Below, piece by piece: positions 1-5,911 of a DNA stretch of 16,814 nt. The stretch comes from JACDBD01 sp050743385. GTDB lineage: Bacteria; Actinomycetota; Acidimicrobiia; IMCC26256; JACDBD01. The notes under the pieces were generated by a model. That model did not search any database. It was not told where the DNA came from and saw only the letters and a program-made list of their open reading frames with translations. The DNA lies in NCBI GenBank assembly GCA_050743385.1, contig JBOGFJ010000312.1:1-16814 (forward strand), given 5' to 3'. Each line of letters starts with the position of its first letter. Positions within the stretch are counted from its first letter, which is position 1. Both the position numbers and the translations under genes were made by a program.

Positions 1-707
1 CACTCGGCGTGGCGGTGAGCGCCGCTGGCCGCATGCTCCGAAGAGAGGCGGTCGGGATCGAGCAACTGCTCGAGCGCGGGGAGCTCGGTCCGTCTCGCAC
101 GCGGCTGCAGGCGTTGTGCGGACGCGACCCGAGCGCGCTCGACGACTCGGGTGTGGCTGCCGGCGTCATCGAGTCGCTGGCCGAGAACACCGTCGACGCG
201 GTGGTCGCTCCGGCGGTGTGGGGGACAGCACTCGGCGCGCCCGGCGCGCTCGGCTATCGCGCGATCAACACGATGGACGCCATGGTCGGGCACCGCGACT
301 CCCGGTACGAGCGTTTCGGCTTCGGCGCTGCTCGTCTCGACGACGCCGCCAACTTCGTGCCGGCGCGGCTGACGGCGGCGCTGGTTGCGACGGTGCGCCC
401 GCGTCAGGCGGCGCTCGTCGGTCGTGCAGTGCGGCGTGACGCGCCCGCTCACCCGTCGCCCAACGCCGGGCTGGCCGAGGCCGCGTTCGCCGCCGCCCTC
501 GGCGTCGAGCTCGGCGGCCCGCTCCGGTACGGCGAGCGCGTCGAAGACCGGCCCCGCCTCGGTGACGGCCCCCGCCCGGTACCCGCCGACATCGGCCGCG
601 CCGTCCGGCTCGCCGACCAGGTCGAGCTCGCGCTGGTCGCCGTGCTTGCGCTCGCCGCCGCCGTCCCGTTTTGGCGTCGTGTTCCCCGGTCAGGGCAGGA
701 AAAGTGA
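1..707 (+). CDS. cbiB: Cobalamin biosynthesis protein CbiB/CobD, 3' part
   Basis: This is the C-terminal ~235 residues of the membrane protein that attaches the aminopropanol (or its phosphate) side chain to adenosylcobyric acid, giving adenosylcobinamide (phosphate). The frame is open to the window edge, so the true start lies upstream; complete family members are about 300 aa. Recognisable family blocks, in order, are ESLAENTVDAVVAP, GALGYRAINTMDAMVGH, YERFGFGAARLDDAANFVPAR and HPSPNAGLAEAAFAAALG, then a hydrophobic segment near the C terminus (LALVAVLALAAAVPF). The stop TGA at 705-707 overlaps the GTG start of the next gene as GTGA, so the two are probably translationally coupled. The last residues (FWRRVPRSGQEK) are encoded by one half of a palindrome at 669-715 and look like an appended tail rather than conserved family sequence. 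Identity is secure; only the 5' end is missing. Confidence 0.93.
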   Translation, partial: LGVAVSAAGRMLRREAVGIEQLLERGELGPSRTRLQALCGRDPSALDDSGVAAGVIESLAENTVDAVVAPAVWGTALGAPGALGYRAINTMDAMVGHRDSRYERFGFGAARLDDAANFVPARLTAALVATVRPRQAALVGRAVRRDAPAHPSPNAGLAEAAFAAALGVELGGPLRYGERVEDRPRLGDGPRPVPADIGRAVRLADQVELALVAVLALAAAVPFWRRVPRSGQEK

Positions 708-715
708 CGCCAAAA
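669..715. repeat. Long imperfect palindrome across the cbiB/cobC junction
   Basis: Positions 669-678 (TTTTGGCGTC) and 706-715 (GACGCCAAAA) are a perfect 10-bp inverted repeat. Pairing continues inward with two G-U pairs (679/705, 680/704) and then TT/AA and CC/GG pairs, leaving an 11-nt loop at 687-697. The element covers the last codons of cbiB and the start codon of the next gene, so it is both coding and structured. It could be a short dispersed palindromic repeat of REP type, an mRNA structure that tunes translation of the downstream gene, or a regulator-binding site. No second full copy is visible in the window. Confidence 0.55.
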
Positions 716-1627
716 GCGCCCGTCCCCGGGCCGCACGGCGGCGACGGGGTCCGGCTGGCGGCGGCACTCGGCGTCGAGCCGAGCGAGATCCTCGATCTGT
801 CGGTGAGCCTCAACCCGGGCGCGCCCGACGTCGCCCGGCTCGTCCGGCGCCATGCCGACACGATCGCGCGCTATCCCGATGCCGGCGCCGCCACGAACGC
901 GCTGGCCGCGGCGATGGAGGTCGACGAGGCGCGGCTCGTGCTCACGAACGGAGGCGCGGAGGCGATCGCGCTCGTCGCCGCCGAGCGCCCCTGCGGCGAC
1001 GTCGATCCGTGCGACTTCTCGGTCTACGCGCGCCATCTCCAGCGGGTGGAGCCGGGTGGCCCACGGTGGCGTTCCAACCCGCGCAACCCGACCGGCCTGC
1101 TCGCACGCTCCGACGAACGCGCCGCCGTTTGGGACGAGGCGTTCTATCCGCTGGCCACGGGGGAGTGGTCGCGCCGCGACCCGGACGCCGTCGTCGTCGG
1201 CTCGCTCACCAAGGTGTTCGCGTGTCCCGGTTTGCGGGCCGGGTACGTGCTCGCGCCCGACGACACGCTGGCGACCGCGCTGCGCGCTCGCCAGCCGGAA
1301 TGGTCGGTGAATGCGCTCGCCGCCGCCATCGTCCCGGAGCTCCTCGACGCCGCCGACCTCCCCCGTTGGGCCGCGGCGATCGAGCGGCTGCGCGCCCGCC
1401 TTGACGACCTCCTTCGTCAGCACGGCCTCGAGCCCGAGCCGTCCGAGGCCAACTACGTGCTCGTGCGCGCGGCCGCCGGCGTGCGCGACCACCTCGCCCG
1501 GTCTGGCGTGCTCGTGCGCGACACCGCGTCGTTCGGGATCCCGGCCGGTGTCCGGATCGCGGTTCCCGGTCCGCGCGGGCTCGACCGGCTGGCCGAAGCA
1601 CTACGGGGGCTGCCCGATCGTGCCTGA
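704..1627 (+). CDS. cobC: CobC-type PLP enzyme (threonine-phosphate decarboxylase / histidinol-phosphate aminotransferase family)
   Basis: This is a fold-type I PLP enzyme of 307 aa. Its place between cbiB and cobT suggests it decarboxylates L-threonine-O-3-phosphate to aminopropanol phosphate, the side chain that CbiB uses. Sequence marks include LSVSLNPGAPD near the N terminus, TNGGAEAI (residues 81-88), NPRNPTG (125-131, substrate and PLP contact), DEAF (144-147, PLP pyridine Asp) and GSLTK-F-CPGLRAGY, with K170 as the Schiff-base lysine. The start chosen is GTG 704: it overlaps the cbiB stop (GTGA) and has AGGA just upstream at 697-700. An earlier in-frame GTG/TTG would run through the palindrome and deep into cbiB. 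At about 307 aa it is shorter than the usual 340-360 aa, mainly because the segment between TNGGAEAI and NPRNPTG is compact. The C terminus overlaps the start of cobT by 8 bp. By sequence alone a histidinol-phosphate aminotransferase is possible, but the context favours CobC. Confidence 0.85.
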   Translation: MTPKAPVPGPHGGDGVRLAAALGVEPSEILDLSVSLNPGAPDVARLVRRHADTIARYPDAGAATNALAAAMEVDEARLVLTNGGAEAIALVAAERPCGDVDPCDFSVYARHLQRVEPGGPRWRSNPRNPTGLLARSDERAAVWDEAFYPLATGEWSRRDPDAVVVGSLTKVFACPGLRAGYVLAPDDTLATALRARQPEWSVNALAAAIVPELLDAADLPRWAAAIERLRARLDDLLRQHGLEPEPSEANYVLVRAAAGVRDHLARSGVLVRDTASFGIPAGVRIAVPGPRGLDRLAEALRGLPDRA

Positions 1628-2672
1628 GCGTCCCTTCGCGGCGGCGGCGGCGCGAGTCCGGCCGCTCGACGAGGACGCGCGCGCGGCTGCGCGGGCGCAT
1701 CACGATCACCTCATCAAACCGCCGGGATCGTTGGGCGGCCTGGAGGAGCTCGGCGCCCAGCTGGCGGCGATCAGCGGTACGTGCCCGCCACCGGTGCCGC
1801 GGTCGCCGGCCGTGGCGGTCTTCGCGGCCGACCACGGCGTTGCCGTCTCCGAAAACGTGACGAGGTGGCCGCAGGACATCACCGCGCAGAGGATCGCCAA
1901 CTTCGTCGCCGGCGGCGCCGCCATCAACGTGATCGCCGGGCAGGTCGGCGCCGTCGTGCACGTCGTCGACGTCGGCGTCGCGGCCGACCTCGATAGCCGC
2001 GCGACGATTCATCACCACAAGGTCCGCCCCGGCACCGCCAACCTCGCCACCAGCTCGGCGATGACGCCGCCCGAGGCACGGGCGGCCCTCGACGTCGGCG
2101 CGCTCGTGGCGTCCGAGCTCGTCAGCGAGGGCCACGACCTGCTCGTCACCGGCGACATGGGCATCGGCAACACTACCGCCGCCGCCGCGCTGATCGCGAC
2201 GTACTGCGACCGACCGGCGAGCGCCGTCACCGGCCCCGGCGCGGGGAGCGACGCCGGCACCGTGGCCCGCAAGATCGCGGTCGTGACCGACGCCAGCGAC
2301 CGGGCCCGCCGCCTGGATGACCCCGTCGCCGTGCTCGCCGAAGTCGGTGGCCTCGAGATCGCCGCCCTCGCCGGCTTCATCGTCGGGGGCGCGGCGGCGC
2401 GCGTACCGGTCGTGGTCGACGGCGTCATCACGCTGGCGGCGCTCGCCGCCGCTGACGCGATCGTGCCCGGCGTCGCCGCCCACGGCATCGCCGGCCATCG
2501 CTCGCCGGAGCCGGGAGCGTCCGCCGTGCTCGAGCACCTGGGCCTCGAACCGCTCCTCGACTTGCGCCTCCGGCTGGGGGAGGGGACCGGCGGCTGCCTG
2601 GCCGTCCCCGTCGTGCAGGCTGCCGCCCGGGTGCTCGGCGAGATGGCGACGTTCGACCAGCTGGGAGGCTGA
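1620..2672 (+). CDS. cobT: Nicotinate-nucleotide--dimethylbenzimidazole phosphoribosyltransferase CobT
   Basis: CobT transfers the phosphoribosyl group of nicotinate mononucleotide to 5,6-dimethylbenzimidazole, making alpha-ribazole phosphate for the lower loop of cobalamin; it acts in the cytoplasm. The 350-aa length matches the family. Visible motifs are KPPGSLGGLEELG (33-45), FAADHGVA (68-75), ITAQ-I-NFVAGGAAIN (87-103), GDMGIGNTTAAAA (178-190), TGPGAGSD (204-211), GHRSPEPGA (292-300) and LGEGTGG (319-325). In LGEGTGG, E321 matches the catalytic glutamate of the Salmonella enzyme. The start is GTG 1620, overlapping the upstream gene by 8 bp; earlier starts in this frame lie inside cobC. 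It is the last cobalamin gene here; a 79-bp gap follows before the next, unrelated operon. Product identity is near certain. Confidence 0.95.
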   Translation: MPERPFAAAAARVRPLDEDARAAARAHHDHLIKPPGSLGGLEELGAQLAAISGTCPPPVPRSPAVAVFAADHGVAVSENVTRWPQDITAQRIANFVAGGAAINVIAGQVGAVVHVVDVGVAADLDSRATIHHHKVRPGTANLATSSAMTPPEARAALDVGALVASELVSEGHDLLVTGDMGIGNTTAAAALIATYCDRPASAVTGPGAGSDAGTVARKIAVVTDASDRARRLDDPVAVLAEVGGLEIAALAGFIVGGAAARVPVVVDGVITLAALAAADAIVPGVAAHGIAGHRSPEPGASAVLEHLGLEPLLDLRLRLGEGTGGCLAVPVVQAAARVLGEMATFDQLGG

Positions 2673-2740
2673 CCAGGGACGATGCCGCGGCGATAACCGT
2701 CACACCCCGTCGCCACAATGGGACAATCCGTGAGTCCCGG

Positions 2741-2747
2741 AAGGAGG
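2741..2747 (+). promoter_or_regulatory. Strong Shine-Dalgarno that fixes a TTG start
   Basis: AAGGAGG at 2741-2747 is a near-perfect anti-16S match ending 4 nt before TTG at 2752. No ATG or GTG is well placed relative to it, so it supports the rare TTG start of the methyltransferase. The 79-bp gap after cobT also contains a short GGGAC...GTCCC inverted repeat (2720-2724 / 2734-2738), too weak to call a terminator. Confidence 0.6.
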
Positions 2748-2751
2748 CGGT

Positions 2752-4197
2752 TTGACCGAGCGGCGCAAGCCCACCTCGACGTCCAATTTTGGTGTCGGCC
2801 GACGCGAGAACCACGACGCCAGCGATTTCTACAGCCGTTTCACCGCCCCCGAGCTGCGCGAGGACGACGACTTCGTCGATCGGAACAAAGAGATCGATCA
2901 GATCTTCTGCGGAGACGCGCGCTCCATGACAGCTGTTCCCGATCGGTCGGTAGCACTCGTGGTGACGTCACCGCCCTACTTCGCGGGGAAGGAGTACGAG
3001 GAGGCGTTGGGTGAGGGCCTCATCCCCGCGACCTACCTCGAATACCTGAAGATGCTCGAGGAGGTGTTCGCGGAGTGCGTCCGCAAGCTCGAGCCCGGCG
3101 GTCGCATCGCGGTGAACGTCGCCAACCTCGGGCGGAAGCCCTACCGATCACTGTCGGCCGACGTGCTCACCATCCTCCAAGACAAGCTGCGCTTGCTTCT
3201 GCGCGGTGAAGTCATCTGGGAGAAGGCTCGGGGGGCGTCCGGTTCCTGTGCCTGGGGATCGTTCCAACGCCCCGGCAACCCCGTGCTCCGCGACCTCACG
3301 GAGCGCGTCGTCATCGCCAGCCGGGATCGCTTCGATCGTGCCATCAGTCGCAAGGAACGCGACGAGCAGCGTCTCCCTGCCACCTGGTCGCTCTCGCGCG
3401 ACGAGTTCATGGAGGCGACCACCGACGTGTGGGAGATCCCACCTGAGAGCGCCACCCGGGTCGACCATCCTGCCCCGTTCCCGATCGCGCTCCCAGAGCG
3501 CCTGATCCATCTCTACACGTACTACGACGACCTCGTGCTCGATCCGTTCGTCGGCTCGGGCACGACCGCGGTCGCCGCGGTGCGAACCGGTCGCCACTAC
3601 GCGGGCTACGACATGGACGCCGCATACGTCAAACGTGCTCGAGAACGGGTTCGGCTGGAGGTCGAGCGACTTGCCGAACCGCCTGACGACGACGCACCGC
3701 TCGCGCTGGTGCTCCCGACCGACCCGGCGACGATCTCGGGCGACGGCGACTTCCAGTCCCGTGCCGTGGCGGAGGGTCGTGCCGCCAAGGACGTGGCGCT
3801 CGCGCTGCTCCAGGGATGCGGCTTCGAAGACATCAAGCCCAACGTGAAGATCTCGCAGGGCGGTGTCGAGGTGAACTTCAAGGCCTACGACCAGGCTGGG
3901 CGGCCGTGGTTCTTCGACGTTTCCGGCGGCTTCACGAGCAACCGCCCCGGCCTCAAGCGCATGGACACCCTGTGGAAGGCCCTGGGCAAGGCCGCCGTCC
4001 TCCGCGCGGTCGAGCCGAGGACGCCGTTGGTCCTGCTCACGACCGACGCGCCCACGAAAGGAAGCGCCGGCGATGCCGCGCTCTCGGTCGTGTGCGGCCC
4101 CGACCAGCCGATCTACGCGGTGTTCCGGATGCGATCCGACGACGACCAACGACACCTGCGTCGCCTGGCTGCCGGTCATCCGCTCGATCGCTCCTAA
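2752..4197 (+). CDS. Beta-class DNA methyltransferase (probable N4-cytosine) with a degenerate nuclease-like C-terminal domain
   Basis: This 481-aa protein is an S-adenosylmethionine-dependent DNA amino-methyltransferase. The catalytic motif TSPPYF (72-77) comes before the AdoMet-binding motif LDPFVGSGTT (263-272), which is the beta-class order. SPPY rather than DPPY favours N4-cytosine over N6-adenine. Other family blocks are VNVANLGRKPYRS (121-133), WEKARGASGSCAWGSFQRPGNP (156-177) and HPAPFPIALPERLIHLYT (239-256), the last leading into motif I. Residues 334-430 form an extra domain that aligns without gaps to much of the separate nuclease encoded at 4575-4994. Where that protein has D44...E58-x-K60, this one has N375...D389-x-S391. 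The start is TTG 2752 with a strong SD. The next gene begins 9 bp after the stop. The enzyme probably marks the host target for a restriction or defence system; its target sequence cannot be read from the DNA. Confidence 0.9.
   Translation: MTERRKPTSTSNFGVGRRENHDASDFYSRFTAPELREDDDFVDRNKEIDQIFCGDARSMTAVPDRSVALVVTSPPYFAGKEYEEALGEGLIPATYLEYLKMLEEVFAECVRKLEPGGRIAVNVANLGRKPYRSLSADVLTILQDKLRLLLRGEVIWEKARGASGSCAWGSFQRPGNPVLRDLTERVVIASRDRFDRAISRKERDEQRLPATWSLSRDEFMEATTDVWEIPPESATRVDHPAPFPIALPERLIHLYTYYDDLVLDPFVGSGTTAVAAVRTGRHYAGYDMDAAYVKRARERVRLEVERLAEPPDDDAPLALVLPTDPATISGDGDFQSRAVAEGRAAKDVALALLQGCGFEDIKPNVKISQGGVEVNFKAYDQAGRPWFFDVSGGFTSNRPGLKRMDTLWKALGKAAVLRAVEPRTPLVLLTTDAPTKGSAGDAALSVVCGPDQPIYAVFRMRSDDDQRHLRRLAAGHPLDRS
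3751..4041 (+). other. Pseudo-nuclease domain within the methyltransferase
   Basis: This segment encodes methyltransferase residues 334-430. It shares FQS-A---GR--------LLQ--GF with residues 4-28 of the downstream nuclease (11 of 25 identical by hand count), and VE---A----GR---F--G-----RPGL-R-DT with residues 41-75 (14 of 35 identical, no gaps). The nuclease's D, E and K positions are N375, D389 and S391 here. Loss of the lysine should abolish metal-dependent cleavage, so a DNA-recognition, dimerisation or regulatory role is more likely. The homology is seen directly; the role is inferred. Confidence 0.75.
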
Positions 4198-4206
4198 CCG
4201 AGCATC

Positions 4207-4578
4207 GTGCCCGCCGACACGCACGGAAGCACGATCAGTTGGCCCGGGCGCGTCTCGATCGCCATCGTCCGGGGTGACCCGCCCGAGGCACTCCTGGCCG
4301 AGAGCGACGCGGTCATGGGCCGCCTCCTCGCGCTCCGCCTCGTCGCCCGCTCCCGCCCCGGCGACCTCGCGCCCTCGGGCCTTCTGAACGACATTCGCGA
4401 CGCGTTGCTCGACGAGCGGTGGGGCGACGCGGTGACCCTATGGATGCAGGCCACTTCGCAGGTCGTCGACGTCTATCCCGACGAGGAGATTGTGACCGAC
4501 GAACGGCTCGACCATGACACCGCGTCCATGGAGATCAGGCTCGCCCCGATCTTCGAGGACGAGGCGCCGTCGTCGTGA
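4207..4578 (+). CDS. Uncharacterised 123-aa protein between methyltransferase and nuclease
   Basis: I do not recognise this family. The GTG at 4207 is the only possible early start, because the methyltransferase stop TAA (4195-4197) lies in the same frame 9 bp upstream. The end TGA (4576-4578) overlaps the next start as GTGA, so it sits inside a translationally coupled operon. The protein has a basic-to-neutral N-terminal half with an amphipathic helical stretch (LLAESDAVMGRLLALRLVAR), then LLNDIRDALLDERWGDAVTLW with aromatic residues, and an acidic C terminus (VDVYPDEEIVTDE, ...FEDEAPSS). It has no signal peptide, membrane segment, cysteine, helix-turn-helix or nuclease signature that I can see. 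The acidic tail and helical body would suit a small partner or inhibitor of the flanking DNA enzymes, or a fold-stabilising subunit. That role is inferred from position only. Confidence 0.75.
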   Translation: MPADTHGSTISWPGRVSIAIVRGDPPEALLAESDAVMGRLLALRLVARSRPGDLAPSGLLNDIRDALLDERWGDAVTLWMQATSQVVDVYPDEEIVTDERLDHDTASMEIRLAPIFEDEAPSS

Positions 4579-4994
4579 CCTCGTTCCAGTCCTCTGCCGG
4601 TGTGCAGGGGAGGCAGTTCGCGCAGCAGTGCGACCTCTTGTTGCAGCAGAGTGGCTTCACGTTGGGAAGATCGGTGCTGCTGCGCGAGGTCGGCGTGGAG
4701 ATCGACCGCGAGGCGGTCGGCCCGAGTGGTCGCACGGTGTGGTTCGAGTACAAGGGCAGCATTCAAGGCGTGCGTCCCGGGCTGATGCGGACCGACACGG
4801 TGAAGAAGGCGATCGCCAACGGCGCCCTGCTGCGGGGGGTGCCCGAGCACCCGCCTTACGTCGTGCTCACGTCGCATCTCCCGACGTCCGGCGCGGCATT
4901 CGCCATGCTCGGGGCGGCGCGCCGCCTCGGCTACTTCGGCGATGTCGTGTGCATCTATGACCCGAACGATGCCGGCCGCCTCCGGCAGCTCTGA
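4575..4994 (+). CDS. Small PD-(D/E)XK-type nuclease, putative restriction endonuclease
   Basis: This 139-aa protein has the element order of a minimal PD-(D/E)XK (Mrr-like) nuclease. A first helix GRQFAQQCDLLLQQSGF (12-28) is followed by a strand carrying VEID (D44), a strand WFEYKGS with E58-x-K60, a helix RTDTVKKAIANGALL (72-86) and a strand PPYVVLTSH (93-101). The D...ExK set needed for Mg2+-dependent DNA cleavage is intact. The protein is homologous to residues 334-430 of the methyltransferase two genes upstream, where these residues are lost. The GTG start overlaps the preceding stop. With only a nuclease core and no separate DNA-binding domain, target choice probably relies on the fold itself or on a partner. 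The nuclease assignment is by motif, not by a recognised named family. A repair or housekeeping nuclease is the main alternative. Confidence 0.72.
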   Translation: MTSFQSSAGVQGRQFAQQCDLLLQQSGFTLGRSVLLREVGVEIDREAVGPSGRTVWFEYKGSIQGVRPGLMRTDTVKKAIANGALLRGVPEHPPYVVLTSHLPTSGAAFAMLGAARRLGYFGDVVCIYDPNDAGRLRQL

Positions 4995-5025
4995 GGCCCG
5001 AGTCGGCGTCGACCGAGGAGGCTCG

Positions 5026-5031
5026 TAGCAT
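5026..5031 (+). promoter_or_regulatory. Candidate -10 element for a leaderless transcript
   Basis: TAGCAT (TANNNT) lies 6 nt upstream of the GTG start at 5038, so transcription would begin at or next to the start codon. The only SD-like AGGAGG (5016-5021) is 16 nt from the start, too far to work well. No clear -35 box is present, which is common in high-GC actinobacteria. It would separate the membrane protein gene from the nuclease operon ending 43 bp upstream. Confidence 0.4.
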
Positions 5032-5037
5032 CGGGGC

Positions 5038-5808
5038 GTGACCCTGGCGGCGGTGACGGCCGACAACGTCGGTGTGCTCGTCGCCTTTGGCGGCGGGATC
5101 ATCTCCTTCCTCTCCCCCTGCGTGCTGCCGATCGTGCCCGGCTACCTGTCGCTCGTCACCGGCGTCTCGGTGGGCGAGCTCCAGGGGGGCGAATCCCGTC
5201 CGCTCGTCCGCATCGCGGTGAACACGGGGCTGTTCATCGCCGGCTTCACCCTCGTGTTCACGCTGCTGTTCCTCACGACGACCGCGGTGAGCGACGTCAT
5301 CTTCCGCAATCAGGAGATGCTCACGCGCCTCGCTGGCGCCCTCGTGCTGCTGATGGCCCTGTACCTCGCCGGGTCGCAGCTGCTCATGACGCCGCGGATG
5401 TATCAGGAGTTCCGCTTCCACCCCCACCTCGAGCGCTTCGGTCCGCTCGCCGCGCCCGTCGCCGGCGCCGCCTTCGGCCTCGCCTGGACCCCCTGCATCG
5501 GGCCGGTGCTCGGCTCGGTGCTCACCGTGGCGTCGACACAGAACGAGACCGCGCGCGGCGCGGCCTTGCTCATCGCCTACTCGCTCGGGCTCGGCATACC
5601 GTTCCTGATCGTCGGGCTCGCTCTCGGCCGGCTCACCGGCGCGTTGGCGTGGTTCAAGCGGCACTCGCGGGCGATCACGCTCGCGTCCGCCAGCCTGCTC
5701 GGCATCTTCGGCGTCGTGCTCATGCTCGACCGGCTCTCGTGGGTCACCGCCGAGCTCCAGCAGGCCCTCGACTCCGTCGGCCTCGACGGCCTGGTCACAC
5801 TTGGCTGA
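5038..5808 (+). CDS. ccdA: CcdA/DsbD-type membrane thiol-disulfide transporter
   Basis: This 256-aa polytopic membrane protein belongs to the CcdA family, which moves reducing equivalents from cytoplasmic thioredoxin across the membrane for cytochrome c maturation or extracytoplasmic disulfide reduction. The redox pair is C28 in FLSPCVLPIVPGYLS (24-38) and C153 in AWTPCIGPVLGS (149-160). These two pseudo-repeated Pro-rich Cys motifs define the family. Hydrophobic segments can be seen near residues 12-40, 60-86, 97-117, 140-167, 175-200 and 213-232, so about six membrane spans. The start is GTG 5038; GTG 5053 in the same frame is an alternative five codons later. No cytochrome c maturation partner (ResB, CcsA, thioredoxin-like lipoprotein) is in the window, so its client pathway is unknown. 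It stands alone between the nuclease operon and a convergent gene. Confidence 0.88.
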   Translation: MTLAAVTADNVGVLVAFGGGIISFLSPCVLPIVPGYLSLVTGVSVGELQGGESRPLVRIAVNTGLFIAGFTLVFTLLFLTTTAVSDVIFRNQEMLTRLAGALVLLMALYLAGSQLLMTPRMYQEFRFHPHLERFGPLAAPVAGAAFGLAWTPCIGPVLGSVLTVASTQNETARGAALLIAYSLGLGIPFLIVGLALGRLTGALAWFKRHSRAITLASASLLGIFGVVLMLDRLSWVTAELQQALDSVGLDGLVTLG

Positions 5809-5830
5809 CCAGGCCGGCACAATTCCCAGA

Positions 5831-5873
5831 CTCGAGGCCTCAGGGTCCGGATTCCGGACTCGACGGCCTCGAG
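5831..5873. terminator. Bidirectional hairpin between convergent genes
   Basis: CTCGAGGCC (5831-5839) pairs perfectly with GGCCTCGAG (5865-5873). Nested inside, GTCCGG (5845-5850) pairs with CCGGAC (5854-5859) around an ATT loop, extended by a G-U and a G-C pair (5844/5860, 5843/5861). The result is a 17-bp GC-rich two-part stem in the 103-bp gap between two converging genes. There is no T-tract on either side, as is usual for stem-only terminators in actinobacteria. A second small hairpin (CGACGC/GTGTCG, 5894-5909) lies next to the stop of the minus-strand gene. Confidence 0.7.
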
Positions 5874-5911
5874 ACTCGGTAGAGGGGGTACAGCGACGCC
5901 AAAGTGTCGGT

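Noticed and set aside
1206..2537. A 443-codon open frame on - under cobC and cobT
   Set aside because: It is antisense to two well-recognised cobalamin genes and its product has no domain.
2720..2738. GGGAC...GTCCC hairpin as a cobT terminator
   Set aside because: Only a 5-bp stem with a 9-nt loop and no T-tract; too weak to call.
2787..2798. TTTTGGTGTCGG resembling the other palindrome arm
   Set aside because: It has a mismatch, no inverted partner nearby, and lies inside methyltransferase coding sequence.
2752..4994. Mobile-element origin of the methyltransferase/nuclease operon
   Set aside because: No integrase, transposase, direct repeats or tRNA junction are visible, and base composition is not clearly different by eye.
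5895..5903. GACGCCAAA as a second copy of the palindrome arm seen at 706-715
   Set aside because: Only nine bases match and the partner arm is missing; it is part of a separate small hairpin.
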